Source: Clostridium amylolyticum (GTDB taxonomy: Bacteria; Bacillota; Clostridia; Clostridiales; Clostridiaceae). From it: 64,000 nt of DNA. The position numbers were made by a program, and so were the translations under genes. Below are positions 53,306 to 62,175 of this stretch, in pieces. Numbering within the stretch: the stretch's first letter is position 1; each line of letters begins with the position of its first letter. The DNA is taken from assembly GCF_900142075.1 (NCBI RefSeq), contig NZ_FQZO01000006.1:124001-188000 (forward strand), in the 5' to 3' direction. Under the pieces are notes generated by a model that was given only the letters and a program-made list of their open reading frames with translations, did not search any database and had not been told where the DNA came from.

Positions 53306-54550
53306 TTATTTAACTATTAGGTTCTTACCTAAGATTATTTTACTAGCTAAATTAATTCTTGAAGGACATACATAAGAGCAAAGTCCACACTCTACGCATA
53401 GTTCTCCCTTATATTTCTTAAACTCTTCTGAGTCTTTTAGCTGTGCATATTTTGCCAATTTAACTGGATATAAATTTACTGGACACACCCTTGCACACTC
53501 TCCACACCTTATACAGCCTCTTTCTGCTTGGCCTTTTTCATACTTAATAAATGCTATGCTGTCAGTGCCTTGAATTACTGGTACATCAGAACTTATAACT
53601 GCTTGTCCAGTTATAACACCATTTTTAACTATTTTATCTACATCTGCTTCATTAATTTTTAAAGCATCTAATATATCTGATACTTTTGTACCTGTTAAAA
53701 CTTTATAATTGTTTGTGTTCATACTGCAGTCAGTTATAGATATTATTTCTTCTATTACTGGCTCCTTAGATTTAAAACAGTGGTAGATACTTATTAGATC
53801 CTTTAAATCTTCTATTATCACTTTATCCTTTTCACAATTACCTAAAGTATCTTGAATCAATAAATTATTCATAAAATTGCTGTAAGCTTGTGATATTACT
53901 TTAAAGTTAATATCCTTTTCTATGGATTTTAACTTACTATAATCATAGTTATCTTGCTTATTAAACACAAAAAAAATAGAGGCATTAACAAATATACTTT
54001 TTATCATGTTAATAGCTTCCATTATCTCCATGGACTTTTCATTTAGAAGATAAGGTATAACCAATGAGTTTTTATCCCATTTAGCTGCATTTATTATTAT
54101 ATTAGTTATGTTTTCCGGTTTATTAAGCTCATACTTCTTATAAAGCATTTTGCCTTCACCATCTAAAAGTGCATATTTTTTTATAACATCTACGAAATCT
54201 TGGTTTAACTCTTTTGGAATATCTTTTTCTAATTTACTATACTGCTTGTCATTTTCCACTACAATAGTAGGAACTTTGAGTCCTTCATTATTAAAGCTGT
54301 CCATTACTTTTATTACTTTTCCAGAAACCGTGCTAATAACTGGAGTAGATTTTTCATCTTTTGGTTCTCCTATTACTTGAAAAACCTTAACTTCATCCCC
54401 TATCTTAACCGCCGGTGTACAAACGTTTCCATGAGAAGAAACCAAATTGTAGTACATTTCATTTCCTGGTTTAATCTCATAAAGACTGTCTGATATCAGC
54501 CTAAATTTTTTTGGTGATTTTATATTACTGAATAGTTCCATAATAGCCAT
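53306..54550 (-). CDS. rnfC: RnfC-like subunit with divergent NADH/FMN domain
   Basis: The 414-residue protein keeps the RnfC N-terminal biotinyl-like region (TPAVKIGDEVKVFQVIGEP). It also keeps the SLBB-like region (DVPVIQGTDSIAF) and both C-terminal 4Fe-4S motifs (CIRCGECARVCPVNLYP and CVECGLCSYVCPS). The central Rossmann-like part (about 115-240) lacks the usual GxGGAxFP loop and the INGAECEP segment. Instead it reads LLDGEGKMLYKKY and IINAAKWDKNSLVIP. NADH/NAD binding may therefore be altered or lost. It is first in the rnf operon, which supports the identity. Confidence 0.85.
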   Translation of the reverse strand: MAIMELFSNIKSPKKFRLISDSLYEIKPGNEMYYNLVSSHGNVCTPAVKIGDEVKVFQVIGEPKDEKSTPVISTVSGKVIKVMDSFNNEGLKVPTIVVENDKQYSKLEKDIPKELNQDFVDVIKKYALLDGEGKMLYKKYELNKPENITNIIINAAKWDKNSLVIPYLLNEKSMEIMEAINMIKSIFVNASIFFVFNKQDNYDYSKLKSIEKDINFKVISQAYSNFMNNLLIQDTLGNCEKDKVIIEDLKDLISIYHCFKSKEPVIEEIISITDCSMNTNNYKVLTGTKVSDILDALKINEADVDKIVKNGVITGQAVISSDVPVIQGTDSIAFIKYEKGQAERGCIRCGECARVCPVNLYPVKLAKYAQLKDSEEFKKYKGELCVECGLCSYVCPSRINLASKIILGKNLIVK

Positions 54551-54602
54551 GACAACCTCCTAATCTATTTAAAAAGTTATTAATTACCCTATTCCAATAG
54601 TT

Positions 54603-54631
54603 ATATTAACACAGGTGAGTGATTTTTACAA
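54603..54631 (-). promoter_or_regulatory. Predicted promoter of rnfCDGEAB
   Basis: On the minus strand TTGTAA (54626-54631) and TAATAT (54603-54608) are 17 bases apart, about 55 bases before the rnfC ATG. The 54551-54804 gap otherwise holds only the terminator of the small upstream gene. Confidence 0.55.
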
Positions 54632-54743
54632 TATATTACATAATTTTTAACAAAGTTTCTCCTTATTATTAAGCTTTTAATTATTACATTTAATATTTTA
54701 CCCATTTGCGGGCTTTACAGAAGGTATATGTAAATAAATGGTG

Positions 54744-54778
54744 TTAAAAAAATAACCAAATCAATGGTTTTGATTCGG
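54744..54778 (-). terminator. Terminator after the 28-residue peptide gene
   Basis: On the minus strand CCGAATC pairs with GATTTGG (54756-54778, one G-U) around a 9-base loop, followed by TTATTTTTTTAA. Confidence 0.55.
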
Positions 54779-54804
54779 CTTCTCTTTATTTAAATATTTT
54801 ACTT

Positions 54805-54891
54805 TTAAAGTTTATTTCTTTTTGATTGAGTATAAAACCAAGCAATCAGCAATAATATCAGTATCACCCATTTAACTACAGTAGGGTTCAT
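54805..54891 (-). CDS. Small single-pass membrane protein, 28 residues
   Basis: The ATG at 54891 is preceded by GGAGGAGGG seven bases upstream, one of the strongest ribosome sites in the window. The peptide starts MNPTVVKW, has a 14-residue hydrophobic core (VILILLLIAWF) and ends with a basic tail (SKRNKL). It should cross the membrane once with the positive end inside. It has a separate terminator 26 bases behind it, so it is monocistronic. It lies between nadE (divergent) and rnfC (same strand). I do not recognise the family; roles in membrane complexes are common for such peptides, but this is inference. Confidence 0.6.
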   Translation of the reverse strand: MNPTVVKWVILILLLIAWFYTQSKRNKL

Positions 54892-55026
54892 TTAAATTCC
54901 CTCCTCCACTAAAATACATTTAATTTGTATTTAAATTTAAAATAATAGCACTTTATGGTTTAATTATATTATACTCAAATTATATATTAAATAAATGTTA
55001 TTACTATAAATTACAGAGGTGATAAA

Positions 55027-56931
55027 ATGAGTTTTATAAGAGTTTCATCTGCCTGTCCAGTAACTAGGGTAGCAGACATAGATTTCAACTTAAATAGTAT
55101 AAAAGAATGTATTGATATTGCGGAAAAATCAAATTCAAAGGCCATAGTATTTCCCGAGCTTTCTATAACTTCTTATAGCTGCGGAGACTTATTTTCTCAA
55201 AGGCAGTTACTGAATAAATCCAAGGATGCTATTAAGTCTCTATGCGAATATAGCCAAGAAAAAGACATACTTATTGCTGTGGGAGCACCTTTTGAACATA
55301 ATTATGCTTTATATAACTGTGCTTATATTATATTTAACGGCTCCCTGTTAGGTATAATACCTAAGATATATGTTCCTAATTATAGTGAGTTTTATGAAAA
55401 AAGATGGTTTGCTCAAGGAAAACCTTTCTACTTTGAAAAAGTTGATTTAGATTTTCAAAAAGGTATCCCCTTTGGAACTAATCTTATTTTTAAATGCAAT
55501 GAAATTAAACTAGCCTTTGAAGTATGTGAGGATTTATGGGTAACCATTCCTCCTAGCTCATTTTTAGCCCTTATGGGTGCCAATATAATAGGAAACCTTT
55601 CAGCCTCCAACGAATTAGTAAGTAAAAGCGACTATAGAAGGAATCTAGTCTCTTCACAAAGCGCTAAAAATTTATCTGCCTACATTTACTCCTCCAGCGG
55701 AGTCTACGAATCCACTACAGATTTGGTATTTAGCGGTCATTTGCTAATAGCTGAAAATGGCACTATTCTAGAAGAAAATCATAGGTTTCAAAGAAATAAT
55801 GAGATTTTAAACTCCATTATAGATATAGATAAATTAAATGCTGAAAGAACTAAAAATGTTAGTTTTAGAGATAGCACTACAATGTTTAATTTAACTCCAG
55901 AAATAATAGAGTTTAATTTTAATGATATAACCATAGGAAATTTTGATAGAAAAATTAATAAACATCCTTTTGTACCTTCTAGAGAAGAGGAAAGAAAAAA
56001 GAGATGTGAAGAAATATTAAATATACAAAGCTCTGCTTTGGCTAAAAGATTGGAGCATACGGGATTAAAAAAGGTAGTATTAGGAATCTCTGGGGGCCTT
56101 GACTCCACCTTAGCTTTGATCGTTGCTGTTAAAACCTTTGAACTCTTGAAGCTTCCTAATGAAAATATATTAACCATAACCATGCCAGGTTTCGGCACTA
56201 CTGACAGAACCTATAATAATGCCGTGAACCTATGCAAAGAACTAGGTACTGACTTTAGAGAAATAAACATCGTAGATGCCTGTGTACAACACTTTAAGGA
56301 TATTAACCACGATGCAGATATCCATGATGTAACCTACGAAAATGTTCAGGCTCGTGAAAGAACCCAAATATTAATGGATGTAGCTAATAAAGAAAGTGCT
56401 CTTCTCATAGGTACCGGGGATCTTTCTGAACTCGCCTTAGGTTGGTGCACTTATAACGGAGATCATATGTCCATGTATTCAGTTAATTGCTCTGTGCCTA
56501 AAACCTTGGTAAGGTACCTAGTTAATTATGCTGCAAAATATACTATGACTCCAGTTATTAGTGATATTTTATTGGATATATTAAATACCCCAGTTAGCCC
56601 AGAACTTCTTCCTAAAGATAGTGAGGGAAAAATATCACAAAAAACAGAAGATATAGTGGGTCCCTATGAATTACACGATTTCTTCCTATATTATTTTATC
56701 AGACATGGAGCCAGCAACGAAAAAATATTATTCTTGGCAAAACAAGCTTTTAAAGGTGAATATTCCCAGGAAACCATTGAAAAATGGTTTAATAGTTTTA
56801 TAAAGAGATTCTTCACTCAACAGTTCAAAAGATCAGCCCTGCCTGACGGTCCTAAGATAGGAACCATAAGCCTTTCCCCTAGAGGAGATTGGCGAATGCC
56901 TTCCGATGCAAGCTACGAGAGCTTTAAATAA
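55027..56931 (+). CDS. nadE: Glutamine-dependent NAD(+) synthetase
   Basis: The 634-residue protein joins an N-terminal nitrilase-type glutaminase domain (about 1-280, with catalytic Cys in AFEVCEDLW near 170 and Glu in VFPELSITSYSCGDLF) to a C-terminal synthetase. The PP-loop SGGLDSTLALIVAV lies near residue 355 and SELALGWCTYNGDHMSMY near 475. It amidates deamido-NAD using ammonia from glutamine. It is monocistronic and its stop codon is followed within a few bases by a palindromic repeat. Confidence 0.96.
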   Translation: MSFIRVSSACPVTRVADIDFNLNSIKECIDIAEKSNSKAIVFPELSITSYSCGDLFSQRQLLNKSKDAIKSLCEYSQEKDILIAVGAPFEHNYALYNCAYIIFNGSLLGIIPKIYVPNYSEFYEKRWFAQGKPFYFEKVDLDFQKGIPFGTNLIFKCNEIKLAFEVCEDLWVTIPPSSFLALMGANIIGNLSASNELVSKSDYRRNLVSSQSAKNLSAYIYSSSGVYESTTDLVFSGHLLIAENGTILEENHRFQRNNEILNSIIDIDKLNAERTKNVSFRDSTTMFNLTPEIIEFNFNDITIGNFDRKINKHPFVPSREEERKKRCEEILNIQSSALAKRLEHTGLKKVVLGISGGLDSTLALIVAVKTFELLKLPNENILTITMPGFGTTDRTYNNAVNLCKELGTDFREINIVDACVQHFKDINHDADIHDVTYENVQARERTQILMDVANKESALLIGTGDLSELALGWCTYNGDHMSMYSVNCSVPKTLVRYLVNYAAKYTMTPVISDILLDILNTPVSPELLPKDSEGKISQKTEDIVGPYELHDFFLYYFIRHGASNEKILFLAKQAFKGEYSQETIEKWFNSFIKRFFTQQFKRSALPDGPKIGTISLSPRGDWRMPSDASYESFK

Positions 56932-57117
56932 TTAAAAATTTAGAATTGAGAATGAAGGAAGAAACTCGAAGAGTTTCGAAGAATATATATACAAATGCCA
57001 AAGGCCTCAGCCTTTGGCATTTTTATTTTGCTATATTTGCTATATTGGTAAGTTTTTCTGATGCTTTTTCAGAAAAACTATCCTTCATTTTAAATTCTAA
57101 ATTCTAAATTCTCAATT
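56932..57117. repeat. Stop-codon-linked palindromic repeat, copy 2 (long), with terminators
   Basis: It starts right after the nadE stop with TTAAAAATTTAGAATTGAG and ends in the yaaR stop codon with the complementary motif ATTCTAAATTCTCAATTA. Inside are the GAAACTC/GAGTTTC hairpin, a strong terminator hairpin AATGCCAAAGGC/GCCTTTGGCATT (56993-57025) and AGTTTTTCTGA/TCAGAAAAACT (57051-57079). GAAGGA and TCCTTC flank the core. The order of parts is the same as in the 62.2 kb copy. Confidence 0.75.
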
Positions 57118-57538
57118 ATCTATATATATCTACTATCAACCCTTGTATTTCATCAATGGTAGAGGCTATGTTCAAATTTTCTTTTTCTTCTTGTAAAAGG
57201 TTTTCCGTAAGTTCTTTTAATTTATTGTCTATGGTTTCTACGGTGATGAAATACTGGGTTTGCCAAAAGCTTATGTCTTTTTTAACATTATACATAAAGG
57301 CTAATACATCTTGAAGGTATTCTTTTATAAGATTTTTATATGCTTTTACATCAGCATAGCATTTGGTAATCACCAATCTATTGCCTTTTTTCTTAATTTC
57401 CTCTAAAGTCTTTTTTAATTGCTCTTCGTTTTTTCTATCCCTAGCAAAATTAAAGTTTTGAGAGAAATCTTTTTTTGAATCTACCTTTTTTCTATCTGGA
57501 ATCACAGATGTACCTTTACGTAATGGTGAAATCTCCAT
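57116..57538 (-). CDS. yaaR: YaaR-family protein (DUF327)
   Basis: The 140-residue protein matches YaaR/DUF327. It has a polar N-terminus, then LKKTLEEIKKKGNRLVITKC, YKNLIKEYLQDVLAFMYNVK and the C-terminal IDEIQGLIVDIYR. It is helical and cytoplasmic and its function is unknown. In Bacillus it sits near recR and tmk; here it is behind the MBL hydrolase by 25 bases, so the context differs. Its TAA stop is formed by the edge of a palindromic repeat. Confidence 0.82.
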   Translation of the reverse strand: MEISPLRKGTSVIPDRKKVDSKKDFSQNFNFARDRKNEEQLKKTLEEIKKKGNRLVITKCYADVKAYKNLIKEYLQDVLAFMYNVKKDISFWQTQYFITVETIDNKLKELTENLLQEEKENLNIASTIDEIQGLIVDIYR

Positions 57539-57563
57539 TTTACCCCTCCATATTATAAAAAAC

Positions 57564-58394
57564 TTAGGTTTTTAAATTGTATATTTTTATTATCACTTTA
57601 TCTTCACTAGAGCTGCCATTTTCTATTTTTATAGAACCTAATTTATCTGTTCTTAATATATTTACTCCATGCTTCGTTAATCTTTGACTCACGTTATAAC
57701 TTGGGCTTCCTATTCCATCGCTAAATATAACAGCAAAATCTGGCTTGGTTGCATTTAAAAGCCTGTTGGTGGTGCCAGTAATAAGTCCATGATGACCTAC
57801 CTTTAATATATTCACTCTTGGTATATTATAATTTTTAATCAACTCATCTTCCAGCTTTTTTTCTGCATCCGCCATAAATAAATAGCTGATGTCATCTATT
57901 TGCCCTAGGATAACTAAGGAATTATTGTTTTCTATGTTTTTATCCCTTTGAGGAGGCACCAAAATTTTTAAGTTCACTTTAGGGCTTTCTAAAAGTGTAT
58001 TTTTATCTAGTAAAGTATAATTGAAGTCCATCTTTTTTACATAGCTTATAATGTCTTCTTTATGTTCTACATAAGGCAGTATTATTTCTTTTACCTTTAC
58101 ATTTTGTAATATCCTTTTTAATCCACCATAATGATCCTCATGATAATGAGTAATTATAATATTTTCTAATTCTTCAATTCCCTCCATCTTTAGGTGTTTA
58201 ACAACACTTTCAGATGTCTCTCCGCTTCCAGTATCTATTAAATAATTTTTACTGCCTTTTATCAAGATACAGTCCGCTTGACCTACATCAATAAATTGAA
58301 CTTCAGGTTTTAGTTCATAACTATAACCATTAAAAAATTTAATAATAATTATTGCTAAGCTCATAACAAAAATTTTCATTATATTTTTTTTCAT
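57564..58394 (-). CDS. Membrane-anchored MBL-fold hydrolase (ComEC-like domain)
   Basis: The 276-residue protein has an N-terminal membrane segment (about 6-22, IFVMSLAIIIIKFFNGY) and a metallo-beta-lactamase fold. Its parts are FIDVGQADCILIKG, the metal motif ITHYHEDHYGGLKRIL near residue 80, FMADAEKKLE near 175 and ILKVGHHGLITGTT near 198. These match the C-terminal domain of ComEC and its free-standing relatives, which act on DNA or nucleotides outside the cell. The substrate is not known. It follows the carbonic-anhydrase-like gene by 66 bases. Confidence 0.84.
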   Translation of the reverse strand: MKKNIMKIFVMSLAIIIIKFFNGYSYELKPEVQFIDVGQADCILIKGSKNYLIDTGSGETSESVVKHLKMEGIEELENIIITHYHEDHYGGLKRILQNVKVKEIILPYVEHKEDIISYVKKMDFNYTLLDKNTLLESPKVNLKILVPPQRDKNIENNNSLVILGQIDDISYLFMADAEKKLEDELIKNYNIPRVNILKVGHHGLITGTTNRLLNATKPDFAVIFSDGIGSPSYNVSQRLTKHGVNILRTDKLGSIKIENGSSSEDKVIIKIYNLKT

Positions 58395-58460
58395 TTTTAT
58401 CCCTCCTGCATCAATATATATTATTATCCATGCAGGTGAGAATTATTTGTGTATTTTAGG

Positions 58461-58958
58461 TTAATAATTTTTAGAGTGCTCACTATAATGATCAGCAGAT
58501 AGCTGAAGTTTCATAATCTCTTCTTCAGTTAATTCCCTTATTACCTTGGCAGGAGAGCCCATACAAAGCACCCCTGAAGGTATTATCTTGTTCTCAGGCA
58601 CTAAGGCTCCTGCAGCTATAATGGTGTTACTTCCAATTACTGCTCCATTTAATATAATTGCTCCCATGCCTATTAAAACATTATCTTCTAAGGTACAGCC
58701 ATGTATTATGGCTCCATGGCCTATGGTTACATTCCTTCCAATTATGGTTTTTCTATCACTATCTACGTGAACCACACAATTATCTTGTATATTTGAATTT
58801 TCTCCTATTATTATATCATTTTCGTCACCTCTAAGAACAGCCCCAAACCATATGCTACATTTATTTCCTAAATGTACTCTTCCTATTACCTCTGAATTAG
58901 GGGCTATGAAACACTCATTACCAATTTTCGGTTCATAATCTAAAAACTTTCTTAACAT
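58461..58958 (-). CDS. Gamma-class carbonic anhydrase family protein
   Basis: The 165-residue protein is a left-handed beta-helix of hexapeptide repeats. The zinc ligands of the gamma-CA family are in place: His in CVVHVDSDRKTIIG and the two His of IGHGAIIHGC. Related proteins (YrdA/PaaY type) may hydrate CO2 or have other acyl or thioesterase roles, and activity cannot be predicted. It is first of the gammaCA-MBL-yaaR group, divergent from nrdJ. Confidence 0.85.
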   Translation of the reverse strand: MLRKFLDYEPKIGNECFIAPNSEVIGRVHLGNKCSIWFGAVLRGDENDIIIGENSNIQDNCVVHVDSDRKTIIGRNVTIGHGAIIHGCTLEDNVLIGMGAIILNGAVIGSNTIIAAGALVPENKIIPSGVLCMGSPAKVIRELTEEEIMKLQLSADHYSEHSKNY

Positions 58959-59046
58959 ATTTTTTCTCCTTTTATAAATTTTGTACCATATAGGCTTAAG
59001 AATGAATAAATTAAATCTATATTTAAAATTTTGATATTTTTTATTG

Positions 59047-59075
59047 TTGAATAAAACTTATAAATACTATATAAT
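59047..59075 (+). promoter_or_regulatory. Predicted promoter of nrdJ
   Basis: TTGAAT (59047-59052) and perfect TATAAT (59070-59075) are 17 bases apart. The start point would fall at the first NrdR-like box. Confidence 0.8.
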
Positions 59076-59081
59076 TTTTAT

Positions 59082-59129
59082 TACCAATATATAGTGTGTT
59101 TTCGAAAACGTCCATACTATATGTAGTGA
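59082..59129 (+). promoter_or_regulatory. Paired NrdR-like operator with central palindrome
   Basis: Two 16-base boxes, TACCAATATATAGTGT (59082-59097) and ATACTATATGTAGTGA (59114-59129), each match ACACWATATATWGTGT at 13 of 16 positions. Their spacing is 32 bases, three helical turns, as known for NrdR. The gap holds the perfect palindrome GTTTTCGAAAAC (59098-59109). Confidence 0.7.
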
Positions 59130-59154
59130 TAATAATTTGTTTGGAGGTAAATAA

Positions 59155-62100
59155 ATGGCCGATATAAATCAGTTGTTTAAAAGATATTATACTAAAGAAT
59201 TAGAAAAAAACAATTCAAAAACGGTTTATGACTTATTTAAGTGGAAAAAAGTAGATGTACTTCTTAAGGATTATAAAACAGGCAAAGTATTGGTAGATAT
59301 GAAAGATTTAGAGTTTCCCTCTCATTACTCTCAGAACTCCTGTGATATTATAGCTTCTAAATATTTTAGACGTGCTGGAGTGCCTAGCGCAACAGGTTCT
59401 GAAACCAGCATGAAGATGGTAGCTCATCGTTTAGTTAATTTTTGGTGCGAAGCATTAAAGGATGAAGGGCTAATAAAAACAGATGAACAAGCTTCTATTT
59501 TCTATGATGAAATGGTGTACGGGCTTTTGGCTCAACTATATGCTCCAAACTCTCCTCAATGGTTTAATACGGGGTTAGCACTTTCTTATGGAATTAAAGG
59601 CTCTCCTCAAGGTAATTTTTATTTTGATGAAACCTTAGGCAAAGTAGTTAAATCAGAGGATAATTATAGTAGAACTCAGGCTTCTGCTTGCTTTATAGTT
59701 TCAGTAGAAGATAAACTTTTAGGAAATCATTCTATTTCAGAGCAGTTTGTTACTGAAACAAAACTTTTTAAAGGTGGTTCAGGTACTGGTACAAACTTCT
59801 CCACTCTAAGAGCAGAAGGTGAAAAGCTTTCTGGTGGTGGAGTTTCCTCTGGATTAATGAGTTTTCTTAAAGGATTTGACAGAAATGCTGGTGCTATAAA
59901 ATCTGGCGGCACTACTAGAAGAGCTGCAAAAATGGTATGTATAGACATTGATCATCCTGAAATAGAAGAATTTATCACTTGGAAGGCCAATGAAGAAGAT
60001 AAGGTTAGAGCTTTAATAAAGATGGGTTATGACTCTGATTTTAACGGGGAAGCTTATGCTACGGTTTCTGGGCAAAACAGCAATAACTCCATAAGAATAT
60101 ATGATGATTTTATGCAAAAGGTTTGTGATTTAGGTATAAATCCTGATGCTGAAATAGAGTTAAAAGGTAGAGTGGATGACAAGGTTAATAGAAAGATTAA
60201 AGTAAAAGAACTTTGGGATTTAATGAATGTATCTTCCTGGAAGTGTGCAGATCCAGCCCCTCAATTTGATGACACCTTTAATGCATGGCATACATGCCCA
60301 GCAGGAGAAGATGGAGTTTTAGGAGCAAAGCATAATAAACTTAACTCTACAAATCCTTGTGGAGAATATGCATTCCTTGATGATACTTCCTGTAACCTAT
60401 CTTCCATAAATGTATATAACTTTTATGATAATGATAAAAACACCTTTGACATAGAGGGTTTCTTACATATGATTTCTTTAAATCAATTAATGCTGGAAGC
60501 TTCTATACAATGGGGTCAATATCCTACTGAGGATATTGCTCGTAAAACTTATTATTTTAGAACCACAGGATTAGGGGTTGCTAATCTTTCTTCCCTTTTA
60601 ATGGTTATGGGTCATCCCTATGACTCTGATGAGGCTAGAGCCGTAGCAAACTCCTTAACAGGAATATTAACTGGACAATCTTATTATGTTTCATCATTAA
60701 TGGCTGAAAGCGTAGGTACTTTTGCTAAATATGAAATAAATAAAGAATCTATGTTGAAAGTTATTAGAAACCATTCCAGAGCTGCTGGTTCACTACATTC
60801 AAACTTTGAAGGGCTAAATTATAAACCTTATATAGCAGATCATAGCCTTTTAAAAGCTTTGAGTTTAGATGATTTAAGCTCTACCTTAAAATCTGTATGG
60901 AAAAAAGCTTTAGACAATGGAACTAAACACGGTTATAGAAACGCTCAAGTATCCGTAATCGCTCCTACAGGAACTATATCCTTCGCTATGGATTGCGGTG
61001 CTACTTCCATTGAGCCTTTCTTTAGCCACATAGTTTACAAAAAGCTTGCTGGCGGTGGATTTATGACTTTGGTTAATCCAGTTATTGAATCCTCATTAAA
61101 GAATTTAGGTTATAGTGATGAAGAAATATCTGACATAGTAAAATATATAACAAGAACTGAAAAAGTAACAAAAGATGGCTACGAGTTCGAAAAACTAGCT
61201 GATGGTAAGCTAGAAGGTGCTCCTCATTTAAAACCAGAGCATTACAGTGTGTTTGATACCGCAAACACTTGCGGAACCGGTAAAAGATATATAGCTCCAG
61301 AAGGACATGTTAAAATGGTGGCAGCTATATCCCCTGTTATTTCAGGAGCAATATCAAAGACAGTAAACCTTCCAAAGGAAGCATCCGTGGATGACATTAA
61401 GAATATTACCATATTATCTTGGAAGCTAGGCGTAAAAGGTATAACAATTTACAGAGATGGTTGTAAGGCAAGCCAACCATTAAATACCTCTATGGATGAA
61501 GCTTCAGAAATGCAGCTAGAAGACTTATCCTATAGTGACTTACTTGGAGCAGCTAAAGAGCTTCAATCAAACCTTACAAACTATAAGAGAAGAGCTAAAC
61601 CACAAGGTGTAAGATATGGTAATACTCATCCAGCACAAATAGATGATGTTAAAATCTACACCACTGTAAATAGAAATCCTAATGGAGAAATATGCGAAAT
61701 TTATATCACTACAGATAGAGAAGGTACCATAATAACTGGGCTTCTAAACTCATTGTCCAAATCTATTTCAGTGATGCTTCAGTACCATGTACCTGCTCAA
61801 GATATATCTAGAATGCTGAGAGGACAAATGTATGAACCTTATGGTTTTGTGCAAAAGCATCCTTATATAAAATATGTAACTTCAATTTCTGACTTAATAA
61901 GTAAGATAATAGACATTGAACTAGGTGACTTTTCAAAGTGCCAGGTAAAGCCTGATGATTATGATATGCAGCAAAAAAGCAAAACTATTGAAACTTCCCT
62001 AGTTAATGCAAATACCGCTCCTTCCTCATCACCTATCTTAAAAGAAGATGATGAAACTCAAAAAGGTGAAAGAGTATACGGAAGTGTTTGCCCAACCTGC

Positions 62101-62175
62101 TCCAGCACTAAAATGGTTCGTAACGGAACCTGTATGCTCTGCCAAGACTGCGGCTCCACCACTGGATGCAGTTAG
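59155..62175 (+). CDS. nrdJ: Adenosylcobalamin-dependent (class II) ribonucleotide reductase
   Basis: The 1006-residue protein has the class II barrel with LYAPNSPQWFNTGLAL near residue 130, ETKLFKGGSGTGTNFSTLRA near 205, LNSTNPCGEYAFLDDTSCNL near 400 and VIAPTGTISFAMDCG near 605. The C-terminus has a TSCPD-type domain (about 800-905) and a cysteine tail (CPTCSSTKM, CMLCQDCGSTTGC) that can re-reduce the active site. It makes deoxynucleotides using B12 and needs no oxygen. Paired NrdR-like boxes cover its start point. GGAGG precedes the ATG. Confidence 0.96.
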   Translation: MADINQLFKRYYTKELEKNNSKTVYDLFKWKKVDVLLKDYKTGKVLVDMKDLEFPSHYSQNSCDIIASKYFRRAGVPSATGSETSMKMVAHRLVNFWCEALKDEGLIKTDEQASIFYDEMVYGLLAQLYAPNSPQWFNTGLALSYGIKGSPQGNFYFDETLGKVVKSEDNYSRTQASACFIVSVEDKLLGNHSISEQFVTETKLFKGGSGTGTNFSTLRAEGEKLSGGGVSSGLMSFLKGFDRNAGAIKSGGTTRRAAKMVCIDIDHPEIEEFITWKANEEDKVRALIKMGYDSDFNGEAYATVSGQNSNNSIRIYDDFMQKVCDLGINPDAEIELKGRVDDKVNRKIKVKELWDLMNVSSWKCADPAPQFDDTFNAWHTCPAGEDGVLGAKHNKLNSTNPCGEYAFLDDTSCNLSSINVYNFYDNDKNTFDIEGFLHMISLNQLMLEASIQWGQYPTEDIARKTYYFRTTGLGVANLSSLLMVMGHPYDSDEARAVANSLTGILTGQSYYVSSLMAESVGTFAKYEINKESMLKVIRNHSRAAGSLHSNFEGLNYKPYIADHSLLKALSLDDLSSTLKSVWKKALDNGTKHGYRNAQVSVIAPTGTISFAMDCGATSIEPFFSHIVYKKLAGGGFMTLVNPVIESSLKNLGYSDEEISDIVKYITRTEKVTKDGYEFEKLADGKLEGAPHLKPEHYSVFDTANTCGTGKRYIAPEGHVKMVAAISPVISGAISKTVNLPKEASVDDIKNITILSWKLGVKGITIYRDGCKASQPLNTSMDEASEMQLEDLSYSDLLGAAKELQSNLTNYKRRAKPQGVRYGNTHPAQIDDVKIYTTVNRNPNGEICEIYITTDREGTIITGLLNSLSKSISVMLQYHVPAQDISRMLRGQMYEPYGFVQKHPYIKYVTSISDLISKIIDIELGDFSKCQVKPDDYDMQQKSKTIETSLVNANTAPSSSPILKEDDETQKGERVYGSVCPTCSSTKMVRNGTCMLCQDCGSTTGCS

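Noticed and set aside
54630..54660. Rex-like operator upstream of rnfC (TTGTTAA half site)
   Set aside because: Only one half matches TTGTTAA; the second half does not fit TTAACAA, so it is no better than chance in AT-rich DNA.
58959..59154. Cobalamin riboswitch before nrdJ
   Set aside because: The predicted leader is only about 70 bases and holds no B12-box; the signal there is the paired NrdR-like site.
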